In this document: one piece after another, positions 7,311-15,884 of the stretch
How the letters are laid out: each line of letters begins with the position of its first letter
How positions within the stretch are numbered: position 1 is the first letter of the stretch
Assembly: GCA_026399895.1 (NCBI GenBank)
Contig: JAPLQC010000060.1
Location: 1 to 42,790, forward strand
DNA from: Burkholderiales bacterium
GTDB lineage: Bacteria; Pseudomonadota; Gammaproteobacteria; Burkholderiales; Burkholderiaceae_D
Length of the DNA: 42,790 bases
Direction: 5' to 3'
Made by a program: the position numbers and the translations under genes
Notes under the pieces: model-generated
Databases searched by the model: none
What the model saw: the letters and a program-made list of their open reading frames with translations, nothing else
Told to the model about the DNA's origin: nothing

Positions 7311-9617
7311 ATGGATTCCCACGACACCCCTTCGCAAGCGCGCCAAGAATTTCGCCAGGCGGCGCTTGAGTATCACGAGTTCCCTTCCCCCGGCAAAATC
7401 GCCGTCACTCCGACTAAGCAGCTGACCAACCAGCGCGATCTGGCGCTTGCCTACTCGCCCGGTGTAGCCGCAGCCTGCGAAGAGATTGCGGCAGATCCCG
7501 CCAACGCGTTTCGATATACCGCGCGTGGCAATCTGGTCGCCGTGATCACTAACGGTACTGCAGTGCTTGGCCTAGGCAACATCGGCCCGCTGGCGGCTAA
7601 GCCGGTGATGGAAGGTAAGGGCGTTCTGTTCAAGAAGTTTGCCGGTATTGATGTCTTCGACATTGAGGTGAACGAAACCGACCCCGACAAACTGTGCGAC
7701 ATCATTGCCGCGCTCGAGCCGACCTTTGGCGGCGTGAATCTGGAAGATATCAAAGCCCCTGAGTGCTTCTATATCGAACGCAAGCTACGCAGCCGGATGA
7801 AGATCCCGGTGTTTCATGACGATCAGCACGGTACTGCAATTATTGTGGGTGCCGCGATCTTGAATGGCTTGAAGGTGGTTGGTAAAGACATCAAGCACTG
7901 CAAGATGGTGGTGTCGGGCGCTGGTGCGGCGGCGCTAGCCTGTCTTGATCTGATTGTTGATCTTGGCTTCCCAATCGAGAACATCATCGTGACCGACTTG
8001 GCCGGTGTGGTCTACAAGGGCCGCACCGAGTTGATGGACCCCGACAAAGAACGTTTCGCGCAAGACATCAAAGAACGCACACTGGCCGAAGTGATCCCCG
8101 GTGCTGATATTTTCTTGGGCTTGTCTGCCGGTGGTGTACTAAAGCAGGACATGGTGCGGCAGATGGCACCCAAGCCACTCGTACTGGCGTTGGCCAATCC
8201 CACGCCAGAAATTTTGCCGGAAGAAGTACGCGCGGTGCGTGACGATGCCGTGATCGCAACCGGTCGGTCTGACTATCCGAATCAAGTCAATAACGTACTC
8301 TGCTTCCCGTATATTTTTCGGGGCGCGCTTGATTGTGGTGCCACGACGATTACTCGTAGCATGGAGATTGCGACCGTGCACGCCGTCGCCGACTTGGCGC
8401 AGGCTGAGCAATCGGATGTGGTGGCAACGACGTATGGCGTTACCAATCTTTCGTTCGGGCCGGACTACCTTATTCCCAAGCCATTTGATCCGCGCCTGAT
8501 GCTGAAGATCGCGCCGGCAGTCGCCATCGCGGCTGAGCAAGCCGGTGTTGCCGCGCGTCCGATCAAGGACATGGCGGTCTACATGGAGCGCCTGCAGCAG
8601 TTTGTTTATCACAGCGGCACCTTGATGAAACCGGTGTTTGCCATCGCCAAAAAAGCGCCGCCCGAGAAAAAGCGCATTGTATTTGCTGAAGGCGAAGAAG
8701 AACGCGTGCTGCGTGCGGTACAGGTGGTGATTGATGAGGATTTGGCCAAGCCAATTCTAGTTGGCCGCCCTGCAGTGCTTGAGCAGCGTATACAGCGCTA
8801 CGGTTTACGGATTCGTCCGGAGCACGATTTCGAGGTGATCAATCCCGAGCGCGATGAGCGCTACCGCTCATACTGGGAGACTTTTTTGTCGATGACGCGC
8901 CGTAAAGGCGTGACGGAGCAGTGGGCAAAGTTGGAAATGCGCCGCCGCCACACGCTGATCGGTTCTATGGCCATCCACAAAGGCGATGCCGACGGCATGA
9001 TCTGCGGTACCTATGGCAACACTGATCTGCATTTGCATTACATCGACATGATCTTGGGTAAACGCGCCGGTGTGAACACCTACGCCGCGATGAATGCCTT
9101 GGTGCTGCATGACCGACAGATTGTGCTGGTCGATACCCATGTCAATGAGAATCCGAACGCCGAGCAAATTGCCGAGATCACGATCATGGCAGCCGAAGAA
9201 ATGCGACGCTTCGGGCTCCACCCGCGTGCTGCGCTGTTATCGCACTCTAACTTCGGCAGTAGCAATAGCGAGTCGGCACTCAAGATGCGAGAGGCATTGG
9301 CTTTGATTCGCGAGCGTGCGCCCGATCTCGAGGTCGACGGCGAGATGCATGGTGACACCGCACTTGATGCGCACCTGCTGAAGTCAGTGATGCCCGATAC
9401 CTTACTAAAAGGCGACGCGAATCTGTTAGTGATGCCCAATATCGACGCTGCCAATATCGCCTACAACCTGCTGAAGATGACCGCTGGTGGTGGTATCGCG
9501 ATTGGCCCGGTACTGCTCGGCTGCGCGCGGGCGGTACACATCCTGACACCGTCGGCGACGGTCCGTCGTATTGTCAACATGACTGCCTTGGCCGTGGTTG
9601 ATGCGGTTCAACGCTGA
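7311..9617 (+). CDS. maeB: NADP-dependent malic enzyme, hybrid malic/phosphotransacetylase-like form
   Basis: Oxidatively decarboxylates malate to pyruvate with NADPH formation. At 768 residues it is the long bacterial MaeB type. The N-terminal malic domain (about 1-160) contains [37 protein letters not shown] and FHDDQHGTA; the NAD(P)-binding domain (about 165-430) contains [14 protein letters not shown]. The C-terminal third (about 445-768) is phosphotransacetylase-like ([15 protein letters not shown] ... [11 protein letters not shown] ... [17 protein letters not shown]) and in this family is usually regulatory, responding to acetyl-CoA. It is monocistronic and divergent from thiL. Confidence 0.95.
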   Translation: MDSHDTPSQARQEFRQAALEYHEFPSPGKIAVTPTKQLTNQRDLALAYSPGVAAACEEIAADPANAFRYTARGNLVAVITNGTAVLGLGNIGPLAAKPVMEGKGVLFKKFAGIDVFDIEVNETDPDKLCDIIAALEPTFGGVNLEDIKAPECFYIERKLRSRMKIPVFHDDQHGTAIIVGAAILNGLKVVGKDIKHCKMVVSGAGAAALACLDLIVDLGFPIENIIVTDLAGVVYKGRTELMDPDKERFAQDIKERTLAEVIPGADIFLGLSAGGVLKQDMVRQMAPKPLVLALANPTPEILPEEVRAVRDDAVIATGRSDYPNQVNNVLCFPYIFRGALDCGATTITRSMEIATVHAVADLAQAEQSDVVATTYGVTNLSFGPDYLIPKPFDPRLMLKIAPAVAIAAEQAGVAARPIKDMAVYMERLQQFVYHSGTLMKPVFAIAKKAPPEKKRIVFAEGEEERVLRAVQVVIDEDLAKPILVGRPAVLEQRIQRYGLRIRPEHDFEVINPERDERYRSYWETFLSMTRRKGVTEQWAKLEMRRRHTLIGSMAIHKGDADGMICGTYGNTDLHLHYIDMILGKRAGVNTYAAMNALVLHDRQIVLVDTHVNENPNAEQIAEITIMAAEEMRRFGLHPRAALLSHSNFGSSNSESALKMREALALIRERAPDLEVDGEMHGDTALDAHLLKSVMPDTLLKGDANLLVMPNIDAANIAYNLLKMTAGGGIAIGPVLLGCARAVHILTPSATVRRIVNMTALAVVDAVQR

Positions 9618-9669
9618 AAAAGTCCTGATAGTCCCGGCGGCTGGCCATCGTTGCTGAGTGCCGTCGCCG

Positions 9670-9691
9670 GAAGCGCTGTGGGCGCCGCTTC
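9670..9691 (+). terminator. Weak hairpin downstream of maeB
   Basis: GAAGCG and CGCTTC form a perfect 6-bp stem with a 10-nt GC-rich loop, about 53 nt after the maeB stop. There is no U-tract, so intrinsic termination is unproven. Confidence 0.25.
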
Positions 9692-9708
9692 ATATCGTGT
9701 TGCTGAAT

Positions 9709-9714
9709 TAAAAT
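9709..9714 (+). promoter_or_regulatory. Candidate -10 element of the arabinofuranose-type cluster
   Basis: TAAAAT in an AT-rich pocket lies 52 nt before the preferred start of the HAD-UbiA gene. No strong -35 is visible. It is the only promoter-like element seen before the six plus-strand genes 9767-15884. Confidence 0.35.
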
Positions 9715-9766
9715 AGCCGCGCTCGAGTTGGCGCAAGTAGCCACTCACCCCCAGAAGGACACGCCT

Positions 9767-11200
9767 TTGAATGCCATCCCGCTCGCTGTCGATCTCGACG
9801 GTACGCTGGTCCGCTCGGACACCCTGCATGAAGCCGCATTGCGCGCGTTGCGTGAGCATCCGTTGGCGTTGCTGCAGCTGCCGTTCTGGCTATTACAAGG
9901 TAAGGCGGTGCTCAAGCAGCGGCTGGCAGCCTTATCGCGTTTTGATCCAAGCACGCTGCCCTACCACCAACCACTTATCACCTGGTTGACCGAGCAACGC
10001 GCTCAAGGTCGCAAGCTGGTGCTTTGTACCGCTGCAGACCACAGCATTGCGATAGCCATCTCCGAACACTTGGGCATCTTTGATGAAGTCATCGCCAGTG
10101 ATGGCAATACCAATCTCGGCGGCGTAAAAAAAGCGGATGCGCTTGAGCGACTGTTTGGTGCGGGTGGCTTTGATTATGTCGGTAACGCCTCGGTTGATCT
10201 GCATGTTTGGCAGCGCGCACGTAAGGCAGTGGTAGTCAACGCGTCGGCCGACGTGACAAGAAAGGCAAAAACCGTCGCCGATGTCGACAAGGTCTTCGAT
10301 AACGACCACCGAGTTGGTGAAGCTTTGCTACGAGCATTACGTCCACATCAATGGGCCAAGAATTTTTTACTCTTCATGGCGCCGATGGCTGCGCACATGA
10401 TCCCCGATGGCGAGACATTACCGCGCTTGTTGCTGGCCTTCGTCGCTTTCAGCTTATGTGCTTCAGCAGTGTATGTCGCGAACGATCTGCTAGATCTCGA
10501 TAGTGACCGACAGCACCCGCGTAAGCGCTTTCGTCCGTTTGCTGCAGGGCAGATACCGGTTGCACTGGGTGTCATGCTGGCGCCACTTTTACTGGTGTGT
10601 GCTTTGCTGTGTGCGGTGCCTGTTGGCTGGGCATTTAGTGCCTGGCTCTTGTTTTACTTTGCCCTGACGTGTGCGTACTCGCTAGTATTGAAGCGTCTGG
10701 TGATTATTGATTGTCTTGCACTCGCCATGCTCTACACGCTACGTGTGATTGCAGGCGCTGCAGCGCTCAGTATCCCGCTCTCATTTTGGTTACTCGCTTT
10801 TTCAGCGTTCTTCTTTTTGTCCCTGGCTTTCGTCAAACGCTATGCCGAGCTGGATTTACAGGCGAAGTCGGGTAGCGAACGGGCGCATGGACGTGGTTAC
10901 CTCACCTCGGATGCTTCGCTGGTACAAACACTGGGCCTGATGTCCGGCTACGCTTCTGTACTGGTTTTGGCGCTTTATTTGAACAGTGAAGCGGTGGTGC
11001 GCTTGTATCGCTCGCCGGAGTTGATTTGGGCGGCGGTGCCGGTGCTGCTGTACTGGATCAGCCGCATCTGGATGAAAGCCCATCGCGGCGAGATGCATGA
11101 TGACCCCTTGGTGTTCGCCTTGCGTGATCGCGTTGGTCTGATCGCTGGCGTCATCTTCTTTGGCGTTCTGCTGGCCGGCTCACGAGGATGGACATGGTAG
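9767..11200 (+). CDS. HAD phosphatase-UbiA prenyltransferase fusion, probable decaprenyl-phosphate phosphoribosyltransferase
   Basis: Two domains in 477 residues. Residues 1-190 are a HAD domain with D9LDGT, LCTAADHS, a GGVKK lysine and G139NASVD144. Residues about 195-477 are a polytopic UbiA domain with the Asp-rich motif N239DLLDLDSD247 and YSLVLKRLVIID/RVIAG later. The neighbours (DprE1-like, DprE2-like, GtrA) point to transfer of phosphoribose from PRPP to a polyprenyl phosphate, as by Rv3806c, with the HAD domain a candidate for removing the 5-phosphate. I prefer the TTG at 9767 because AAGGA precedes it at good spacing; an upstream TTG at 9728 would add 13 residues. A 4-hydroxybenzoate prenyltransferase is less likely given the context. 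The end overlaps the next gene. Confidence 0.75.
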   Translation: MNAIPLAVDLDGTLVRSDTLHEAALRALREHPLALLQLPFWLLQGKAVLKQRLAALSRFDPSTLPYHQPLITWLTEQRAQGRKLVLCTAADHSIAIAISEHLGIFDEVIASDGNTNLGGVKKADALERLFGAGGFDYVGNASVDLHVWQRARKAVVVNASADVTRKAKTVADVDKVFDNDHRVGEALLRALRPHQWAKNFLLFMAPMAAHMIPDGETLPRLLLAFVAFSLCASAVYVANDLLDLDSDRQHPRKRFRPFAAGQIPVALGVMLAPLLLVCALLCAVPVGWAFSAWLLFYFALTCAYSLVLKRLVIIDCLALAMLYTLRVIAGAAALSIPLSFWLLAFSAFFFLSLAFVKRYAELDLQAKSGSERAHGRGYLTSDASLVQTLGLMSGYASVLVLALYLNSEAVVRLYRSPELIWAAVPVLLYWISRIWMKAHRGEMHDDPLVFALRDRVGLIAGVIFFGVLLAGSRGWTW

Positions 11201-12480
11201 CGGTCGGTTCCTGGGGACGACTCGGCACTTCCGATCACCGCATGCAAGCACTCGCTGACAGAACCCGAATCACGGCGGATATCAAGGGTCAGCAACAGGG
11301 CCTCGCGTTTGGTATGGGTCGTAGCTATGGTGATGTCTGTCTGAACCCGGGTGGCACTTTATGGGATCTGCGATCACTTGATCGTTTCATTGCATTTGAT
11401 GAGCAAACAGGTCGATTGCGCTGTGAGTCAGGGACATTGCTGCGCGAGATTCAACGCTTCGGTGTGACACGGGGCTGGATGCTGCCGGTGGTACCGGGTA
11501 CGCAATATGTCACGGTCGGTGGCGCAATCGCTAATGATGTACACGGCAAAAATCATCATCGCTACGGCTGCTGTGGTGACCATGTCACACAGTTCACCCT
11601 AGCGCGCACCAGCGGAGAAGTCCTCAACTGCCTACCCGGCGATACCATGTTCGCAGCCACAGTCGGTGGGCTTGGCCTGACCGGCGTAATAGTCGAGGCC
11701 GAGCTACAGCTGCGCCGTGTACCCAGCTCTTGGCTGGATGTTGAAACACTTCCGTATGAAGACCTCGAGGAATTCTTCGCGCTAGCCGACGCTTCGGAAG
11801 CTGATTGGGAACACACGGTGTCATGGATTGATTGCTTGCACCCCTCGGGGCGCGGCATCTTCATGCGCGCGAATTCAGTCGCCGTCGATCAGCCCGAGCC
11901 GCCGCCACGCGCTGATCTGCGCTTTCCCCTCGTGCCGCCGATTTCAATGGTGAATCGGCTCTCGCTGCGACCGTTCAACGCGATGTACTTCCACCTGAAA
12001 AAAACACAGACTAGTAGTTTGCAGCACTACGTGCAGTTTTTTCATCCTTTAGACCGCATACAAGACTGGAACCGCCTGTACGGGCCACATGGTTTTTATC
12101 AGTACCAATGTGTCTTACCACGCGAGGTGGGTGCCGCAGGTGTACAGGCCATGTTGAAGACAATAGCGAGCGCTGGCCTGGGATCTTTTCTTGCCGTACT
12201 CAAAACCTTTGGTCAGCATGATGCGATCGGTATGCTGAGTTTTGCCCGACCCGGTGTCACCTTGGCGCTGGACTTCCCGAATGCGGGTATGCCTACGCTA
12301 GCTTTATTCGAAAGACTCGACGCTATCGTGATGGAGGCGGGTGGTCGTCTGTATCCTGCAAAAGATGCACGTATGCCGCGTGCTATGTTTGAAGCGGGAT
12401 ACCCACGATTGAAAGAATTTTTGCCGTTGCGAGATACGGGCATTAGCTCCGCGATGTCGCGTCGACTGTTGGGGAGTTAA
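11188..12480 (+). CDS. dprE1: DprE1-like FAD oxidoreductase (decaprenylphosphoryl-ribose 2'-oxidase)
   Basis: A 430-residue vanillyl-alcohol-oxidase-type flavoprotein. FAD-binding motifs GMGRSYGDVCLNPGG and PVVPGTQYVTVGGAIANDVHGKNHH (H119-H124) match mycobacterial DprE1 closely, and the late AKDAR motif supplies K392, equivalent to Mtb K418. With the DprE2-like partner it would epimerise polyprenyl-phospho-ribose to the arabinose form. At the place of Mtb Cys387 (in GWNICVDFP) this protein has GVTLALDFP, with Ala360. The start at 11188 overlaps the UbiA gene end by 13 nt; an ATG two codons later is an alternative. The substrate is inferred from similarity and context, not shown. Confidence 0.8.
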   Translation: MDMVAVGSWGRLGTSDHRMQALADRTRITADIKGQQQGLAFGMGRSYGDVCLNPGGTLWDLRSLDRFIAFDEQTGRLRCESGTLLREIQRFGVTRGWMLPVVPGTQYVTVGGAIANDVHGKNHHRYGCCGDHVTQFTLARTSGEVLNCLPGDTMFAATVGGLGLTGVIVEAELQLRRVPSSWLDVETLPYEDLEEFFALADASEADWEHTVSWIDCLHPSGRGIFMRANSVAVDQPEPPPRADLRFPLVPPISMVNRLSLRPFNAMYFHLKKTQTSSLQHYVQFFHPLDRIQDWNRLYGPHGFYQYQCVLPREVGAAGVQAMLKTIASAGLGSFLAVLKTFGQHDAIGMLSFARPGVTLALDFPNAGMPTLALFERLDAIVMEAGGRLYPAKDARMPRAMFEAGYPRLKEFLPLRDTGISSAMSRRLLGS

Positions 12481-12481
12481 G

Positions 12482-13219
12482 TTGAGCAAAAAGCGAATCG
12501 TCATTATTGGTGCCAGTTCAGCGATTGCTGAGCATTGCGCACGGCTATGGGCGCGCGAGGCAGCTGATTTCCTGCTGGCTGGACGCGATCTGGCTCGCGT
12601 CCAGCGCGTTGCTGATGATCTGCGGGTTCGAAGTCCGCAGTCCGATGTACAAACTGTCCAGATTGATTTTCTTGATGTCGATGCAATTGCTGCGCTGGCG
12701 CAGCAGGCCGCACAATCGGTGATCGATATTGTCTTGATTGCACACGGGGATCTGCCGGTGCAGCAAAGCTGTGAGCAGGATATTCATCTCGCTGAGGCCG
12801 CGTTGCAGATCAATGGTCTTTCGCCAGCCTTGTTCGCGGAAGCCTTTGCCAAGCAACTTGCGCAGCAAGGGCACGGAACACTCGCGTTGATTGGTTCAGT
12901 CGCGGGAGATCGCGGCCGTAAGGCGAATTATGTTTATGGTGCAGGTAAAGGCATGGTCGAGCGCTATACGCAGGGGCTGCAGCATCGCTTTGCTTACACT
13001 GACATAAAAATTGTTCTGGTCAAGCCGGGGCCAACGGCGACACCAATGACTGCACATTTACCCTCCGGCGGGCTGGCCGCAGTTGATGAGGTAGCGCGCG
13101 CGACCGTCAAGGCGATTGAGGCTGGTAAGCCGGTAGCGTATGTGCCCAAAAAATGGCAATTGATTATGCTAATCGTTCAGCACTTACCGCGCTGGATTTT
13201 TCATAAGCTGAATATTTGA
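12482..13219 (+). CDS. dprE2: DprE2-like short-chain dehydrogenase/reductase
   Basis: A 245-residue classical SDR with the nucleotide-binding GASSAIAEHCA near residues 9-19, catalytic GSVAGDRG followed by Y152-GAG-K156, and a C-terminal hydrophobic stretch. In the mycobacterial pathway the equivalent enzyme reduces the 2'-keto intermediate made by DprE1, giving polyprenyl-phospho-arabinose. It starts with TTG at 12482, one base after the stop of the DprE1-like gene, and the next gene starts directly after its stop, so the genes are tightly coupled. The string GSVAGDRGRKANYVYGAGK strongly recalls DprE2. Confidence 0.8.
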   Translation: MSKKRIVIIGASSAIAEHCARLWAREAADFLLAGRDLARVQRVADDLRVRSPQSDVQTVQIDFLDVDAIAALAQQAAQSVIDIVLIAHGDLPVQQSCEQDIHLAEAALQINGLSPALFAEAFAKQLAQQGHGTLALIGSVAGDRGRKANYVYGAGKGMVERYTQGLQHRFAYTDIKIVLVKPGPTATPMTAHLPSGGLAAVDEVARATVKAIEAGKPVAYVPKKWQLIMLIVQHLPRWIFHKLNI

Positions 13220-14170
13220 ATGACTAACGCAAACCACTCGCAGAAACTTATTCTGCCCGGTGGTGCCGGGCTGGTCGGCCAGAATTTAATCGTCAGGCTG
13301 AAGGCGCGCGGTTACCGCGACATCGTAGTGCTAGACAAGCATCGCGCTAATCTTGAGGTGGTGCGATCCCTGCATCCCGAGATTACTGCTGAGTACGCCG
13401 ATTTGGCGGAACGCGGCGAATGGGAGCGACATTTCACGCAAGCTGCGACCGTGGTGATGCTGCAAGCCCAAATTGGCGGTAATGATTATGTCGATTTTGA
13501 GCGTAACAATCTGATCGCGACCCGCCACCTGCTCGATGTGATCAAGAACGGCCATGACATGCGGCTGGTACATATTAGCTCATCGGTCGTGACATCGGTC
13601 GCTGATGACTTCTACACCAACACCAAAAAAGCGCAGGAGCAGATGGTGCTCGATAGCGGTATTCGTTGCCCAATTTTGCGTCCTACCTTGATGTTTGGTT
13701 GGTTTGATCGCAAGCACTTGGGCTGGCTATCGCGGTTCATGAAAAAGGTTCCGGTGTTTCCGGTACCCGGTGATGGACGTTTTCTTCGGCAGCCTCTATA
13801 CGTTGGTGATTTTTGCCAGATCATCATCAGCTGTATCGAGCAGCGTGTTACCGAGGGTGTATTCAATATCTCGGGTCATGAAAAGGTTGACTACATCGAC
13901 ATCATTCGCGAGATCAAGCGTGCAACCAATGCCGGAGCGCTGATCATGAAGATTCCCTACAGCCTGTTTTATGCTTTGCTGTGGATTTGGGGGCAGTTCG
14001 ATCGCAATCCACCATTCACCACGCAGCAGCTGGCTGCGCTCGTTGCTAAGGATGAGTTCGAGGTTATCGACTGGCCAGAAATCTTTGGCGTGAGATCAAC
14101 CTCGTTTGCCGGAGCGATTAACGAGACATTTTGTGACCCACGCTATAGCGCAGTGGTGTTGGAGTTTTAA
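13220..14170 (+). CDS. NAD-dependent epimerase/dehydratase family protein
   Basis: An extended SDR of 316 residues. It has a slightly unusual Rossmann motif PGGAGLVGQNL at about 13-23, a mid-region ISSSVVTS, and Y-TNT-K for the YxxxK pair. Late sequence FRQPLYVGDF and GVFNISGHEKVDY is typical of nucleotide-sugar epimerases. The product is unknown; it sits within the lipid-linked sugar cluster, between dprE2-like and the FAD protein, and probably acts on the sugar or its carrier. It begins on the base after the dprE2-like stop. The N-terminus lacks the usual GATGFIG form. Confidence 0.7.
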   Translation: MTNANHSQKLILPGGAGLVGQNLIVRLKARGYRDIVVLDKHRANLEVVRSLHPEITAEYADLAERGEWERHFTQAATVVMLQAQIGGNDYVDFERNNLIATRHLLDVIKNGHDMRLVHISSSVVTSVADDFYTNTKKAQEQMVLDSGIRCPILRPTLMFGWFDRKHLGWLSRFMKKVPVFPVPGDGRFLRQPLYVGDFCQIIISCIEQRVTEGVFNISGHEKVDYIDIIREIKRATNAGALIMKIPYSLFYALLWIWGQFDRNPPFTTQQLAALVAKDEFEVIDWPEIFGVRSTSFAGAINETFCDPRYSAVVLEF

Positions 14171-14172
14171 GT

Positions 14173-15489
14173 ATGGCGCCTGACAAATCAAGTGGACAGC
14201 GAATTGCCGTACTAGGTGCCGGCCCGATGGGGTTGGCCGTTGCGTACCAGTTGGCGCGCGATGGGCATCGCCCAGTGGTATTCGAAGCCGATGATCGTGT
14301 TGGTGGCATGACGGCCTGCTTCGACTTCAACGGGCTGCAGATCGAACGTTATTACCATTTTCATTGCACCTCGGATCACGCCTTTCTGCAAATACTCGAT
14401 GAGCTCGGCATCGCTAACAAGATGCGCTGGGTCGAAACAAAAATGGGTTACTGGTATCAGCGTCGCTTGCAGCCATGGGGTAATCCTTTCGCCTTACTCG
14501 GATTCCGAGGTCTGTCATTCGTCGCTAAATTTCGCTATGGCTTGCACGCATTCCTGAGTACTAAGCGCACCAACTGGCGAACATTGGATCATGTGGAAGC
14601 CAGTGCCTGGATCAAGCGCTGGGTTGGTCATGAAGCATGGGAAGTGCTGTGGCGACGACTGTTTGATTACAAGTTCTACGATTACGCTAACAACCTGTCA
14701 GCGGCATGGATTTGGAGTCGTATCCGACGCATCGGGCGTTCGCGCTATGACCTGTTCCGCGAGAAGCTTGGCTATCTCGAGGGTGGGTCCACTACGTTGC
14801 TGAATGCGATGAAAGCAGATATCGAACAGCATGGTGGTGAAATCCGGCTACGCTCGCCAGCGCGTCGTGTCAGCATCACGCAGGGTGGTGTTACCGGCGT
14901 TGAGACGGAATCAGGTACCGACGCGTTTGATAAGGTGATCAGCACGGTACCACTGCCCTTTGTGACGCGACTGATCCCCGACCTGCCCGCGGATGTAGCG
15001 CAGAAATTCAATGCCATGCGAAACATCGCGGTAGTTTGCGTTATCGCCAAACTGCGCCAGCGCCTGACCGAGAATTTCTGGCTGAATGTGAACGATCCCG
15101 AGATGGATATTCCGGGGCTAGTTGAGTACTCGAACCTACGCCCACTTGATCACGCCATTGTGTATGTGCCGTTTTACATGCCTGGTGAGCATCCTAAATA
15201 TGCCGAACCAGATGAAGTGTTCATTAATAAGGTGAAGCGCTATCTGCAAACCATTAATCCGTCATTACAGGATGAGGACTTTATCGATATTCGTGCCAGT
15301 CGCTACCGTCATGCGCAGCCGATCTGTGAGCCTGGGTATCTTGATCGCTTGCCGCCGGTTGCTTTACCCGTGCGCGGGCTTTGGGTAGCAGATACCTCCT
15401 ACTACTATCCGGAAGATCGCGGCATCTCTGAAAGCATAGGCTTTGGTCGCCAAATGGCGCGCGATGCAGTGCGAGGTGAGCCGCAATGA
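14173..15489 (+). CDS. FAD/NAD(P)-dependent amine-oxidase-like oxidoreductase
   Basis: A 438-residue flavoprotein with GAGPMGLAVAYQLARDGH then VFEADDRVGGMT, the dinucleotide-binding pair of the protoporphyrinogen-oxidase/UDP-galactopyranose-mutase superfamily, and a C-terminal WVADTSYYYPEDRGISESIGFGRQMA that completes the FAD site. An aromatic-rich segment (YHFHCTSDHAF, YKFYDYANNLSAAWIWSR) is typical of a group annotated only as NAD(P)/FAD-dependent oxidoreductase. The substrate is unknown. It follows the epimerase gene by 2 nt and overlaps the GtrA gene by 4 nt (ATGA), so it is part of the same transcript. Similar proteins are often found in O-antigen and exopolysaccharide loci. Confidence 0.7.
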   Translation: MAPDKSSGQRIAVLGAGPMGLAVAYQLARDGHRPVVFEADDRVGGMTACFDFNGLQIERYYHFHCTSDHAFLQILDELGIANKMRWVETKMGYWYQRRLQPWGNPFALLGFRGLSFVAKFRYGLHAFLSTKRTNWRTLDHVEASAWIKRWVGHEAWEVLWRRLFDYKFYDYANNLSAAWIWSRIRRIGRSRYDLFREKLGYLEGGSTTLLNAMKADIEQHGGEIRLRSPARRVSITQGGVTGVETESGTDAFDKVISTVPLPFVTRLIPDLPADVAQKFNAMRNIAVVCVIAKLRQRLTENFWLNVNDPEMDIPGLVEYSNLRPLDHAIVYVPFYMPGEHPKYAEPDEVFINKVKRYLQTINPSLQDEDFIDIRASRYRHAQPICEPGYLDRLPPVALPVRGLWVADTSYYYPEDRGISESIGFGRQMARDAVRGEPQ

Positions 15490-15884
15490 TTCGCAGCTTC
15501 ATGAACCGTCAGTTTCTCGGCTTCTTGCTCACGGGTGGGCTGGCAGCTGCAGTTAATTTCGGTTCGCGCATTATTTATAACCGTTGGCTGGATTTTTCCA
15601 GCGCGGTGGTATTGGCGTATCTCACCGGTATGGTGACCGCTTTTATTCTGGCTCGTAGCTTCGTCTTCACGCAAAGCAGTCAATCAGTTCAACGCAGCGC
15701 TATGTTCTTTGTAATGGTCAATGGCGTCGCAGTACTGCAGACCTGGGCAATTAGCATGGCGCTGTACTACTTACTGCCTATCGCTGGTGTCACGCAATGG
15801 GTGCCAGAAATCGCACATGCCGTTGGTGTCGCGGTGCCCGTGTTTACCAGCTATCTCGGGCACAAGAAGTTTTCCTTCAGATGA
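15486..15884 (+). CDS. GtrA-family membrane protein, probable polyprenyl-phosphate-sugar flippase component
   Basis: A 132-residue protein with four hydrophobic segments. The signature LGFLLTGGLAAAVNFGSRIIYNRW at the N-terminus and HKKFSFR at the end are typical of GtrA. GtrA proteins move or organise polyprenyl-phosphate-linked sugars across the inner membrane; in Mycobacterium the GtrA-like Rv3789 is encoded next to dprE1/dprE2, matching this arrangement. It starts inside the stop of the FAD protein gene. Its 3' end overlaps the convergent GT39 gene by 8 nt. Confidence 0.85.
   Translation: MIRSFMNRQFLGFLLTGGLAAAVNFGSRIIYNRWLDFSSAVVLAYLTGMVTAFILARSFVFTQSSQSVQRSAMFFVMVNGVAVLQTWAISMALYYLLPIAGVTQWVPEIAHAVGVAVPVFTSYLGHKKFSFR

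Noticed and set aside
8139..8612. Minus-strand open frame of 157 codons within maeB
   Set aside because: The maeB motifs cover this region fully; the antisense translation has no signature.
9767..11200. 4-hydroxybenzoate octaprenyltransferase (UbiA proper)
   Set aside because: The HAD domain and the DprE1-like, DprE2-like and GtrA neighbours favour a phosphoribosyl-type prenyltransferase.
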